16,124 nt of DNA from Proteiniphilum sp. UBA4084 (GTDB lineage Bacteria; Bacteroidota; Bacteroidia; Bacteroidales; Dysgonomonadaceae), in contig DFYK01000063.1 in the NCBI GenBank assembly GCA_002383605.1, forward strand, positions 2,100 through 18,223, written 5' to 3'. The translations under genes were made by a program, and so were the position numbers. Within the stretch, counting starts at the first letter, position 1, and every line of letters begins with the position of its first letter. Below the pieces are notes generated by a model that was not told the DNA's origin, made no database searches, and was given only the letters and a program-made list of their open reading frames with translations. Of this stretch, positions 7,308 through 16,124 are shown in pieces.

Positions 7308-8322
7308 GTTTTTTATTTTTCTGATCATTCTTATCTCAACTAAGCAAACGCTGTTGGGCCAAAACAATACCTACTCACTGGAATGGAATGGTGGAGCTTA
7401 CTTCGAAGTGAAAAATCTTAGCGGTGAGATATCTCCTTCAAATTTTGTAAAACTTCGGTTGGGTACAACCAAAACGAATATACAAGAATGGATGATCACA
7501 GCCACCGTGAGAGGTATTGAACGCAAATATGAGAATGTGAGAGAATCCTCCAGTTTTCCATTGAATATGTTAAGCCTTCGTTGTGTCTCCAAATCCGGAT
7601 CATCCAATGTTGACAACATCAACAAAATGTTTGTTTGGAATACTTTTACCGGTTTGAACAATGAAATTGAACTGGTTAACTTCCAATCATTGATCCAGGA
7701 TGGTTATAATCCGTTATTACTTGATTTTGAGTTGAAAGTGGAAGGCGGTGAATACCTGAGACAAATTCCAAGATGGACAACCTATTATTTCAGAGTAGAG
7801 TACAGGTTGTATAAACGCAATAATAGCAATCAACCGTGGAAGCAAGAACAAAGCTTGCTAATGACTTCAGATTTCTTCCATTTTGCGATTAATATTGATC
7901 CCAATCAACTTGATCCGGTTTATTCAATCACAGTAGTGCCGGAAGCGATGCTGGAGTTCAGTACCATTAGCGATTATGTGAATGGTACCAGCAAAACCTA
8001 CTACAATGGTCTTAAAATCTCTGCTACCGATGGGTATGAGGTGAAAGTCAAATCCATTCAAAATCAGTTTACCTCCGCTACTACTTCTGCCACCTTTCCC
8101 TTGGATATGGTTTCTTTGCAGCTGGGAAACGGGAATGGTATACAACAGCCTGTGTCTTTATCTACTGTAAATCAGTTGATTCTGGAAGGTGTGTCCACCA
8201 ACGGCCAGGTTTTGGATTATGATGTGATATACTCTGCCAGAGCAATTGATGAGAGTAATTTGTTTATCAATACTGATCAAAATTATAGCACGCAGCTCAT
8301 GTTTGAGATTACCACGCGGTAA
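7300..8322 (+). CDS. Two-domain secreted protein, putative tip adhesin of the fibre
   Basis: The start at 7300 (340 residues) is chosen over the in-frame ATG at 7261 because it places a signal peptide, MNRFFIFLIILIS..., exactly at the N-terminus, with cleavage about LLG|QNN; it overlaps the chaperone stop by 8 nt. The mature protein consists of two related halves, about 22-173 and 205-340: FPLNMLSL at 86-93 repeats as FPLDMVSL at 266-273. The second half also resembles the small subunits, with DYVNG at 225-229, then LKISATDGYEVKVKS at 238-252, and the end FEITTR like their TYTI..R. This is the layout of two-domain tip adhesins of chaperone-usher fibres (a binding domain plus a pilin domain). 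No ligand can be guessed and the family is not recognised. Confidence 0.75.
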   Translation: MNRFFIFLIILISTKQTLLGQNNTYSLEWNGGAYFEVKNLSGEISPSNFVKLRLGTTKTNIQEWMITATVRGIERKYENVRESSSFPLNMLSLRCVSKSGSSNVDNINKMFVWNTFTGLNNEIELVNFQSLIQDGYNPLLLDFELKVEGGEYLRQIPRWTTYYFRVEYRLYKRNNSNQPWKQEQSLLMTSDFFHFAINIDPNQLDPVYSITVVPEAMLEFSTISDYVNGTSKTYYNGLKISATDGYEVKVKSIQNQFTSATTSATFPLDMVSLQLGNGNGIQQPVSLSTVNQLILEGVSTNGQVLDYDVIYSARAIDESNLFINTDQNYSTQLMFEITTR

Positions 8323-11145
8323 ATGATACAAATCGCCAAAACTAACCATGCTCGTTTGTTATTTCTCTTCTACTTTCTGCTAATCAGTGGAAGGGCGATA
8401 ATATTTGCCTCCGATCCTGTGGTTATTGAATTCAGTGAAAATGCCCGCACCGGACAGATGCTGAACCACGTGCTGAAGATAACCAACATCACCCAACAAC
8501 CTTTTAAAGGTATCATTGCGATTGATATTCCAGTTGGTATCCGCTCTCTTTCCCGTGATGACAGGGCTATTAGCCTGGCACCGGGCGATAGCGTATTTGT
8601 CTCCTCCAAGCTGTTGCTGACAAAGGATCTGACAGCAGGTGAAAAGATAATACGTTACAATCTGCTGAATGAAACAAATGATCGGGTTGCTGGTTATGAA
8701 ACATCATTACAGATTGAACAGCGTGAACGGCTTACCCTTTTGGCTGACAATATTCCCACACTCCTCACCAATCCGGACGATTCGGTACGTATTAATGTGA
8801 CACTTCTCAATAGCGGCAATATCACGGAGCAGGTCTATTTGGTCTTTAACGTGCAAAACCTTCAAAATGCACCTCCTTTTACTGAGATGACTGCTACCCT
8901 GTCACCAGGTGAACAACGTGTTTTCCTGCACTCTTTTTTGGCAAGCAGCAATCTGCTGGCTACCGAACGTTTTCAAGTCAGAGTGACCGTAATGAAAGGA
9001 AAGGAAAAAAAGATTGTGGATATGCGTACCATCAACGTGCAAAGTATTATAACCAGGAGAAGTTACAACTCCTTTCTTCGGGATCAGATATATTCTTCGG
9101 GTGAAGAATCACTGAATAATGCCATACAACTCAGCTACCGTACATATAATCGTCTTTCACAGACGGTGCAACTACAAGGTGGCACTTATATCGATGTCCC
9201 GGCTGGCTTTCTCCATTTGAAAGGAAACGTTTACAGATACAATTCGCAACCGGTTCCTTATGTGACCAATACTTCGCTGACCTACCAGCTCAATGAAAAC
9301 CAATTTGTAATTGGAAATGTCCAGGAACAGACAGAACTTTCGCTCTACGGAAGAGGAGTCAAAGCACATTTTTCAGATATGGACGGAAGACGACAAATTA
9401 CGTTTGGCGCTATTGACCAAAACTACAATCTGTTTGATAAAAGGCCCTTGTTTGAAGACTATTTCTCCTATTTCATAAAGGGAGAACTGAAAGGGGACGG
9501 CGAACGAAGTAACATAGGCGCTGTTTACGTATACCAAAAAAACCCTTATGAGAAGGCGACCTTTCATATGGGGAGCCTTCAATGGCAATACCGTTTTAAT
9601 CCAAACTGGAGCATGGAATGGGAAGCACATGCTACGACAGGCTACTATGGTGACGCTGGTAAAAATCGATATTCGGGAGCGGCTGAAATGAGTTACAACG
9701 GAAGACCATTCAAAAACCTTCGTTTATCGGGCTCTGCTTATTACAGTGATCCCTACTTCCCTGGTAACAGAAAAGGCGTTGTTTACGTTTTGCAGAATGG
9801 GAGTGTCCAGATCGCCCACAACATGAATCTGAATCTTTCCTACAGTTATAACCGTTCTGAACCTAAATCCTATAGTTACGACTATAACTATCGCTCCCAA
9901 AACCGTTACGGCAATATTTCACTTTCTTTACCTGCCTATAACAATATTAACGCATCATTTTCATATCAACACCAAATGGAGAGTTCTCCGTCCTACTCGT
10001 ATCTTGCAGGAGAAGATTATGGGGGAGGAGACTTGAAGATGATCTCCCACAGAATAGGATGGCAATGGCGATGGCAGAACAGCCAATGGAAGCATTCTTT
10101 TTTCGGAACAATAGAAGGTGGTTTTTTTAAGAATCCTCTGAATCAGGAGGTTGTTCCCCAAGGGAAGACATCGTTGAGTTTCTCCTATCGATGGCTCACC
10201 GCAGGAGTCTCCTGGCAGCAGGGAGCTTACTATCTTTTCGAGCAGGTGATGGCACAGCAACAGGGAAGAGCTTTTAATCGTTTTACGGCATCTTCATCTG
10301 TCAATCATCGTTTTTCCCAAAAATTCGATCTTTCCGCCGGTATAAACTTCTCAAGCGATGTATATCAGGGGAACATTCCTTCCGTAAACTTAAATGCCAG
10401 GTATAGTCCGGGTAGTAAATTCTCTTTCATTCTTACCGGAAACTGGTATAAATATCCCAACCAGGGTGACCGGGAAATGGTGAATGCGGAGATAGGAGTG
10501 CGATACCGCTTTCTCCGGGGATTACCTCTTAAAGGTAAAAAGAGTTCTCTAATCGCGAAGGTTTATTACGATCATAATGCCAATAACCGTTTCGACGAAG
10601 GGGATGAACCAGCTGAAGGCTATATGATGGCAATCGACCGGGAGGCATTTATCACCGGGAAGGAAGGTGATGTGAAGTATACCTCGGTTCCTTTCGGGAA
10701 TTATGTAGTTAAACCGATGCAGACAGGTGATTGGTCGTTCGACCAACAGGTGATCAATATCAACCGTTATAGACTACAGTTGGAAATACCACTCAGACAC
10801 AGTGGTGCTCTGCAGGGAAACATCCTTTACATTGCGGGAGAAAATAGTATTGAGATTGACCGACGCAGCGAAGGATTTCGATTTACCATCAACAGAAGCG
10901 ACGGCAAGTTAAAACAAACAGTAGTAACCGACGGGCAGGGCAATTTTATCACCTTCCTGCCGACAGGCGAATACTCCATTGTCCTTGATCAAAAAACATT
11001 GCCGGAGCACACCGAATGCAAGGAAACAGTCGAAACCTTCACCATTAGCGGTGGGAAGGTGACAAAGCTGAAGCCGTTTAAGATCGAAATAAAATCACGT
11101 CGGGTTAATGTGCGCAAGTTCTTCGCACAAAGCAAGGAACAATAA
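8323..11145 (+). CDS. Usher-like outer-membrane protein of the fibre system
   Basis: This 940-residue protein starts at the ATG directly abutting the previous stop (TAAATG) and has an N-terminal hydrophobic export signal (about 11-29). Two Ig-like beta domains follow at about 32-132 and 136-240. Residues about 250-732 are a long run of amphipathic strands rich in Tyr, Ser, Asn and Gly with alternating aromatics, read as an outer-membrane beta-barrel. Two periplasm-type Ig-like domains end the protein, about 740-820 and 822-920; the first opens with a DxNxN..xDxGDE calcium-type loop (YYDHNANNRFDEGDEP at 748-763), as in SdrD-like B domains. N-domain, barrel, two C-domains is the order in ushers such as FimD, and the length is slightly above theirs. 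I could not place a plug domain or show direct sequence similarity to classical ushers, so the usher role is inference. Confidence 0.72.
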   Translation: MIQIAKTNHARLLFLFYFLLISGRAIIFASDPVVIEFSENARTGQMLNHVLKITNITQQPFKGIIAIDIPVGIRSLSRDDRAISLAPGDSVFVSSKLLLTKDLTAGEKIIRYNLLNETNDRVAGYETSLQIEQRERLTLLADNIPTLLTNPDDSVRINVTLLNSGNITEQVYLVFNVQNLQNAPPFTEMTATLSPGEQRVFLHSFLASSNLLATERFQVRVTVMKGKEKKIVDMRTINVQSIITRRSYNSFLRDQIYSSGEESLNNAIQLSYRTYNRLSQTVQLQGGTYIDVPAGFLHLKGNVYRYNSQPVPYVTNTSLTYQLNENQFVIGNVQEQTELSLYGRGVKAHFSDMDGRRQITFGAIDQNYNLFDKRPLFEDYFSYFIKGELKGDGERSNIGAVYVYQKNPYEKATFHMGSLQWQYRFNPNWSMEWEAHATTGYYGDAGKNRYSGAAEMSYNGRPFKNLRLSGSAYYSDPYFPGNRKGVVYVLQNGSVQIAHNMNLNLSYSYNRSEPKSYSYDYNYRSQNRYGNISLSLPAYNNINASFSYQHQMESSPSYSYLAGEDYGGGDLKMISHRIGWQWRWQNSQWKHSFFGTIEGGFFKNPLNQEVVPQGKTSLSFSYRWLTAGVSWQQGAYYLFEQVMAQQQGRAFNRFTASSSVNHRFSQKFDLSAGINFSSDVYQGNIPSVNLNARYSPGSKFSFILTGNWYKYPNQGDREMVNAEIGVRYRFLRGLPLKGKKSSLIAKVYYDHNANNRFDEGDEPAEGYMMAIDREAFITGKEGDVKYTSVPFGNYVVKPMQTGDWSFDQQVININRYRLQLEIPLRHSGALQGNILYIAGENSIEIDRRSEGFRFTINRSDGKLKQTVVTDGQGNFITFLPTGEYSIVLDQKTLPEHTECKETVETFTISGGKVTKLKPFKIEIKSRRVNVRKFFAQSKEQ

Positions 11146-11251
11146 CTCTTTTACCAAAAAGGAAAATTTCTATTTTTTTTGTTAATTATTTTAATACTGC
11201 TCATCCCTTTCGCCAGTTTTCGTGTCTAAAATTATAACGAACAGAAAAGAA

Positions 11252-11286
11252 GGTTTCATGAATGTTAAAATGACTCCCGTGAAACC
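11252..11286 (+). other. Inverted repeat upstream of the SusC gene
   Basis: GGTTTCA at 11252-11258 is exactly complementary to TGAAACC at 11280-11286, with 21 bases between. It lies in the 171-base gap between the usher-like gene and susC, 30 bases before the susC ATG. No T-run follows, so it does not look like an intrinsic terminator; it could be an operator or an mRNA leader hairpin for susC. The remainder of the gap shows a T8 run at 11173-11180 and no confident promoter. Confidence 0.4.
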
Positions 11287-11316
11287 ACCAGAGAGAATCA
11301 ATTTTATATATGTTTA

Positions 11317-14300
11317 ATGATTAATACGAAAAACAAAACCATGGGAAGAATTCCAACAAAAAGAGGCCTGGCTATGCTGGTGACGCTCTTTGTGTTCGGC
11401 ATCACGCTATGCTCGGCGCAGAAAGTGAATCTGAACTTCAGCCAGAAAAGCTTGAGAACTGTTTTGGAGAGTATCACCGAACAAACCAACCACACCCTTG
11501 CATTTAGCAAGGAGGCAGTGGATTTGAGTGATGCTGTAACCATCCGGATAACGGATGGAGAACTGGTGCAGGTATTGAACCAATTGTTGACACCCCGTCA
11601 CATTGGGTACGAGATTAGAGATAATAAGATTTATATTTTCGATCAGCCGACGGCTACGAAAGATGAAACAGGACAAACACCCCCGCAGGAGGTGCATCTG
11701 ACCGGTACGGTTACCGATCAGAATGGTGAAGCCATTATCGGTGCCAACATCGTCGTTCCCGGCACAACCCTTGGCACAGTTACCAACATGGATGGCCGCT
11801 ACAGCATAACCCTACCGCAGGGATCGATGTTGCGCTTCTCCTATATCGGTTATCTGGAACAGGAGTTCAGGATCACCAATCAGACCTTGTTGAATGTGCA
11901 GCTGGCAGAAGATGTGGAAACACTTGATGAACTGATCGTGGTGGGATATGGCGTACAGCGCAAGAGCGTTGTCACGGCAGCCATCAGCAAGGTCTCTTCC
12001 GAGGAGCTGAACGTGACCAGGCCCACCCGCGTGGAAGATGCCCTGAAGGGTAAGGTCTCCGGCGTGCAGATCACCCAGAGCTCCGGTCAGCCCGGATCCG
12101 ATTCCAAAGTGCGCATTCGCGGTATCGGTACAATCAACAACAGCGAACCGCTCTATATTGTCGATGGTATGGAAGTGGGCGGTGGCATCAATTACCTGAA
12201 TCCGGTTGATATTGCCTCGGTGGAAATACTTAAGGATGCTGCCTCGGCAGCCATTTACGGATCACGTGCCGCCAACGGCGTGATCCTGGTGACCACCAAG
12301 AAGGGTGCTACCGGAAAAGCCACGGTCAACTACGACGTAAGCTACGGGTGGCAGAACCCCTGGAAGAAAAAAGAAATATTAAATGCCAGTGAATACATGG
12401 TCATCATGAACGAGGCGCAGATCAACGACGGCAATCTGCCCCGCTACAACAATGAACAGTTGTTGGCGGCAGGAAGAGGTACCGACTGGCAGGACGAAAC
12501 ATTCTACTACAATGCACCGGTGCAGAACCACCAGGTGAGTGTCTCAGGAGGATCGGAAAAAGGAAGCTATTTCCTCTCATTCGGTTACTTCGACCAGGCA
12601 GGTATCGTGGGGGGCAATTACGACAAGTCGAATTTCGAACGTTACAGCCTGCGTTCCAACTCTACCTATACTATTTTTGAAACCAGGGAAAGGAATTTTC
12701 TCAACAATATACAACTGGGCGTGAATGTGGGTTATTCCAGAAATAAATCCACCGGCATCGAAACCAACTCCGAGTACGGATCAATCCTGGGAAGCGCACT
12801 TACCTTTTCGCCATTGGTGCCGGTATATGCCGACGAAGAGGCGGGCAAAGCTATTCTGGCCCGATACCCGCATGCCGTGAAAAACGGTGATCGCGTATTC
12901 TCGATACCTCCCGCCGGATTTCAGGAGATTGCCAATCCTGTGGGTATGTTAAATCAACCCACCGCGGGACTGAACAATGCCGATAAATTCGTCGGTTCAT
13001 TCTGGGGCGAACTGACCATCCTGCCGGAACTGAAGTTCAGAAGCAGCTACGGTGTGGACCTGGCATTCTGGGGTTACGACACTTATACCTTTCCCTATTT
13101 TCTGGCCACACAAGGGAAAGACATGCAGTTCAGTACGGTGCAGAGCGAGATGAACCGCGGTTACACCTGGCAGCTGGAGAATTATTTCTCCTACAACAAG
13201 ACTTTTGAGGATGTACACCAACTTTCTTTCGTGCTGGGACAATCTGCCTCAAAATATACTTACCGGAATTTGGGTGGCAATGACCGCGACCTGCTGGAAA
13301 ACGACCCCCTGAAAGCAAATATCAATTATGCCATTGCAGATAGAAAAGAAGAACGTACTTGGGGAGGTACAGGTGGATTCAACTTCGACAGTCGTGCCTC
13401 CTACTTTGGGAGGGTCGATTACAACTATGATGAGAAATACATGCTGCAGGCCACTGTAAGGAGAGACGGTTCATCCAAGTTCGGACCCGATCATAAATGG
13501 GGCGTGTTTCCCTCCTTCTCAGCGGGATGGAATCTTACCAACGAAGCTTTTATGGACGGTCGCCCCGAGTGGTTTGATTACATGAAGGTGCGTGCAAGCT
13601 GGGGAAAAAATGGAAATGACCGCATCGGCCAGTTTCTCTATACCTCACTGATGAACGGCGGTCAGAACTACTATTTTGGCGGCGGATATGATGTGAACCA
13701 GGGAGATCCGACAAAGGTGGGAGAGATAACCGGCCAGATGCAGTACGGAAGCTCACCGGGATACATTCCCAACCCCAACGTGAAATGGGAAGAGTCGTCG
13801 CAGACCAACCTCGGAATTGACACCCGTTTCCTGCAGGGTAGGCTCACCTTCTCTTTCGACTATTTCAAAAAACAAACCATTGACATGCTGATGTATCAGC
13901 CCATCCCTTCCTATGTGGGCATCGGTGCTCCCATCGCCAATGTAGGTGATATGGAAAACTGGGGTCTGGAATTTGAGCTGGGTTGGAAACAGACAGTGGG
14001 AGACTTCCATTACGGGGTTTCTGCCAATGCTTCTTATCTGAAAAACAAACTGATCAATCTGGGTAATGAAACCGGCGAACAGATATACGAAAATGCCGGT
14101 GCTTCGGGCGTGGGAAGCTACGTGAAAGGAATGAACGGTGAAGTATTTCCCTACTTTTACGGTTATCAGACCGACGGCCTCTTCCAGAATCAGGCTGAAG
14201 TGGATGCCTATGTGAATGCCGACGGCGTCAAATACCAGAGCGCGGCCCTCCCGGGTGACGTGCGCTTTGTGGACCTGAATGGGGACGGAATAATCAGCGA

Positions 14301-14817
14301 TGCCGACAAAACCAAGATCGGGAAAGGAATGCCCGACTGGACCTATGGGCTCACCCTTTCGGCAGACTGGAAAGGTATTGATATGAACCTCTTCTTTCAG
14401 GGAACGGTAGGAAATGATATTTTCGACTTTTCACAACGTGGCGATATACCTGCCATGAACCGTCCCGCCTGGATTCTCGACCGCTGGCACGGAGAAGGAA
14501 CATCGAACATGATACCCCGAATGACTTCGGCCAATCCCAATGGCAACTGGCGCTCGTCCGACCTCTACATCAAGGACGGCTCCTATATGCGATTGAAATC
14601 GGCCCAACTGGGTTATACTCTTCCCTCAGATCTGATCCGGAAAGTGGCTGTACAACGTTTGAGAGTCTATGTTTCGGCTGACAACCTGCTTACATTTACC
14701 TCCTATGACGGTTTTGATCCTGAAATTGCTTCAGGAGGTTACACCACCATCGGAATTGACCGCGGCATCTATCCGCAATCAAGAACCATCTCGGTGGGCG
14801 CCAACATCACATTCTAA
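11317..14817 (+). CDS. SusC/RagA-family TonB-dependent transporter with STN signalling domain
   Basis: This 1166-residue outer-membrane receptor imports a nutrient, probably a glycan or peptide, together with the SusD lipoprotein encoded next. The signal peptide ends at about CSA|QKV (Gln35 first). It is followed by an STN domain (about 36-110), a CarboxypepD_reg-like domain (127-198) and the SusC-type segment DELIVVGYGVQ at 204-214. The plug (about 215-330) has the KGKVSGVQI, RIRGIGTINNSEPLYIVDG and AAIYGSRAANGVI signatures, and the barrel runs to the terminal aromatic residue (NITF). The STN domain implies signalling to a FecR/ECF pair; the only one seen is 6.6 kb upstream. An alternative start is the ATG at 11341. 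The codon third positions look more GC-rich than in the fibre genes. Confidence 0.95.
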   Translation: MINTKNKTMGRIPTKRGLAMLVTLFVFGITLCSAQKVNLNFSQKSLRTVLESITEQTNHTLAFSKEAVDLSDAVTIRITDGELVQVLNQLLTPRHIGYEIRDNKIYIFDQPTATKDETGQTPPQEVHLTGTVTDQNGEAIIGANIVVPGTTLGTVTNMDGRYSITLPQGSMLRFSYIGYLEQEFRITNQTLLNVQLAEDVETLDELIVVGYGVQRKSVVTAAISKVSSEELNVTRPTRVEDALKGKVSGVQITQSSGQPGSDSKVRIRGIGTINNSEPLYIVDGMEVGGGINYLNPVDIASVEILKDAASAAIYGSRAANGVILVTTKKGATGKATVNYDVSYGWQNPWKKKEILNASEYMVIMNEAQINDGNLPRYNNEQLLAAGRGTDWQDETFYYNAPVQNHQVSVSGGSEKGSYFLSFGYFDQAGIVGGNYDKSNFERYSLRSNSTYTIFETRERNFLNNIQLGVNVGYSRNKSTGIETNSEYGSILGSALTFSPLVPVYADEEAGKAILARYPHAVKNGDRVFSIPPAGFQEIANPVGMLNQPTAGLNNADKFVGSFWGELTILPELKFRSSYGVDLAFWGYDTYTFPYFLATQGKDMQFSTVQSEMNRGYTWQLENYFSYNKTFEDVHQLSFVLGQSASKYTYRNLGGNDRDLLENDPLKANINYAIADRKEERTWGGTGGFNFDSRASYFGRVDYNYDEKYMLQATVRRDGSSKFGPDHKWGVFPSFSAGWNLTNEAFMDGRPEWFDYMKVRASWGKNGNDRIGQFLYTSLMNGGQNYYFGGGYDVNQGDPTKVGEITGQMQYGSSPGYIPNPNVKWEESSQTNLGIDTRFLQGRLTFSFDYFKKQTIDMLMYQPIPSYVGIGAPIANVGDMENWGLEFELGWKQTVGDFHYGVSANASYLKNKLINLGNETGEQIYENAGASGVGSYVKGMNGEVFPYFYGYQTDGLFQNQAEVDAYVNADGVKYQSAALPGDVRFVDLNGDGIISDADKTKIGKGMPDWTYGLTLSADWKGIDMNLFFQGTVGNDIFDFSQRGDIPAMNRPAWILDRWHGEGTSNMIPRMTSANPNGNWRSSDLYIKDGSYMRLKSAQLGYTLPSDLIRKVAVQRLRVYVSADNLLTFTSYDGFDPEIASGGYTTIGIDRGIYPQSRTISVGANITF

Positions 14818-14835
14818 TCTTAATATTTTACACAA

Positions 14836-16124
14836 ATGAAGAAATTAATATATATACTCACGGTAGCACTCCTGATTGCGGGGGCGACCGGTTGCAGCGA
14901 CGATTTTCTCAGTGCTTCCTCCACGGAGAAACAAGAGGCAGGTGCTCCGGCCTATGAAGGAGCCATCCTGGCCAACCTGGCCTCGGCTTATCAGATACTA
15001 TTGTTCGATAGTTATGCGAATCAGAATTACAACAGTATTCCGCTGTTGTCGGACCTCCGTTCCGATGATATCTTTAAAGGAGGAGGCGACGCCGGCGACC
15101 AGCGTCAGCTTTATTTGCTCTCTCTCTTCACCTCCACACCGCAGGAGATGCCCGAAGGGTTGTGGACCATCCTCTATTCCGGAATAGCCCGCGCCAACAA
15201 CGCCATCTCAGCCTGTGAAAATGCGGTGGAAGTACCAGAAGCAAAGGTGAACCAATACAAAGCGGAAGCGCACTTTCTGCGCGCTTACTATACACACTGG
15301 CTCTGGAAGTTCTGGGGAAATGTGCCTTATTTCGAAGAGCCATTGACGACACCACCCTACATGACAAGACAATATACTGCCGATGAGATCTATGCCGAAA
15401 TAATGCAGGACATTGATGTGGCTACCACGGATGGCTGGTTGCCGATGAGTACTACCGGGTCCAACACCGGTAGAATAAATAAAGCGGCAGCTCTGATGCT
15501 GAAAGCACGTGTTGTGATGTACCAGAAAGATCAGGCCCGTTATGCCGGGGTGACGGCAGATATGGCGGAGATTATCAATAGCCATGCGTATGACCTGTTT
15601 GGTGATTATGCTGAAATGTGGCTTGATGAAAATGAATTCAACACTGAATCGATATTTGAAGTGAATCACCTTCCCGAAGGAAAGACCTGGGGTAGCGGCT
15701 GGCAGGGGTATGGTACCAACCTTCCGGCATTTATTTCACCCAACGGATTGAATACGGGCAATAAAACCGGTGATTTTAAAGGGGGCTGGGGATTCGGACC
15801 GGTACGTCAGTCCACGTGGGATATCTTTGAAACAGGAGACAGCCGCCGCGAGGGATCCATCAACAAATGGGAACCGGCGCAGTATACAGCCCGATTCCAG
15901 AATACAGGACTCTTTATGGCCAAATACGCCGCCCGCGTGGGATACAACCCCCAGGGAGATACCGACCTGAACTATTGCAACAACCTGCGTGTTTTCCGCT
16001 ATGCTGAGACATTGCTTACCTATGCCGAGATGTTGGTGATGCATGCCCAAAGCCCGGTCGGCGGTATCACCGCCCAGGCATGTCTGGATGAGGTAAGACA
16101 GCGCGCCTTTGGAGCAGCCAGCTC
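14836..16124 (+). CDS. SusD/RagB-family outer-membrane lipoprotein (3' end cut by window)
   Basis: The gene starts with ATG 18 nt after the susC stop and stays open through the window end, giving 429 visible codons; family members are usually 500-600 residues, so about 100 are missing. A lipoprotein signal peptide ends at ATGC with Cys20 as the lipidated residue, followed by Ser-Asp-Asp, an acidic stretch like the surface-export signal of Bacteroidota lipoproteins. The family features are the N-terminal YSGIARANNAI segment, AEAHFLRAYYTHWLWKFWGNVPY with its TPR-like helices, and the FRYAETLLTYAEMLV segment near the visible end. It caps the SusC barrel and binds substrate at the cell surface. 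The substrate cannot be read from the sequence, and no degradative enzyme is seen in the window. Confidence 0.95.
   Translation, partial: MKKLIYILTVALLIAGATGCSDDFLSASSTEKQEAGAPAYEGAILANLASAYQILLFDSYANQNYNSIPLLSDLRSDDIFKGGGDAGDQRQLYLLSLFTSTPQEMPEGLWTILYSGIARANNAISACENAVEVPEAKVNQYKAEAHFLRAYYTHWLWKFWGNVPYFEEPLTTPPYMTRQYTADEIYAEIMQDIDVATTDGWLPMSTTGSNTGRINKAAALMLKARVVMYQKDQARYAGVTADMAEIINSHAYDLFGDYAEMWLDENEFNTESIFEVNHLPEGKTWGSGWQGYGTNLPAFISPNGLNTGNKTGDFKGGWGFGPVRQSTWDIFETGDSRREGSINKWEPAQYTARFQNTGLFMAKYAARVGYNPQGDTDLNYCNNLRVFRYAETLLTYAEMLVMHAQSPVGGITAQACLDEVRQRAFGAAS

Noticed and set aside
11252..11286. Inverted repeat taken as the terminator of the fibre operon.
   Set aside because: The stem is only 7 bp with a 21-base loop and no T-tract follows, so intrinsic termination is not supported.
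14876..15187. A 103-codon + strand open frame near the window end.
   Set aside because: It is in a different frame from the SusD gene starting at 14836, which reads continuously with family motifs; the shorter frame is a shadow.

Overview
The window looks like a chromosomal segment of a member of Bacteroidota, most likely of the order Bacteroidales. The pointers are a SusC/SusD pair, an ECF sigma factor followed by a FecR-type anti-sigma factor, TTTG-N20-TAnnTTTG style promoters, and signal peptides that nearly all leave glutamine as the first mature residue. A family such as Dysgonomonadaceae would fit, but this is a guess. All recognisable genes lie on the + strand.

Region 1 (1-3036) is the end of a SUF iron-sulfur cluster operon: the 3' part of sufC, complete sufD and complete sufS. 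Between sufD and sufS lies a compact array of four micro-hairpins. Region 2 (3041-4733) holds an ECF sigma factor and a FecR-like membrane anti-sigma factor, the usual controllers of a TonB-dependent SusC transporter. Region 3 (4825-11145) is the most interesting part. It has two paralogous small secreted proteins, a PapD-like periplasmic chaperone, a two-domain secreted protein whose second half resembles the small proteins, and a 940-residue outer-membrane protein laid out like an usher (N-terminal Ig-like domains, beta-barrel, C-terminal Ig-like domains). I interpret it as a chaperone-usher-like surface fibre operon of Bacteroidota. Region 4 (11317-16124) is an STN-domain SusC transporter and a SusD lipoprotein cut off by the window end.

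The last four fibre genes are tightly packed (a 7-nt gap, an 8-nt overlap, then stop codon abutting start codon). They should be transcribed together from a near-consensus promoter at 5496-5527 through a leader of about 365 nt. The first small protein gene has its own promoter with the same spacing at 4825-4856. In the usual arrangement the sigma factor, FecR protein and STN-type SusC are adjacent; here the fibre operon sits between FecR and SusC. It may have been inserted there, or it may be under the same trans-envelope control. Fibre function is inferred from domain architecture and gene order, not from a recognised named family.
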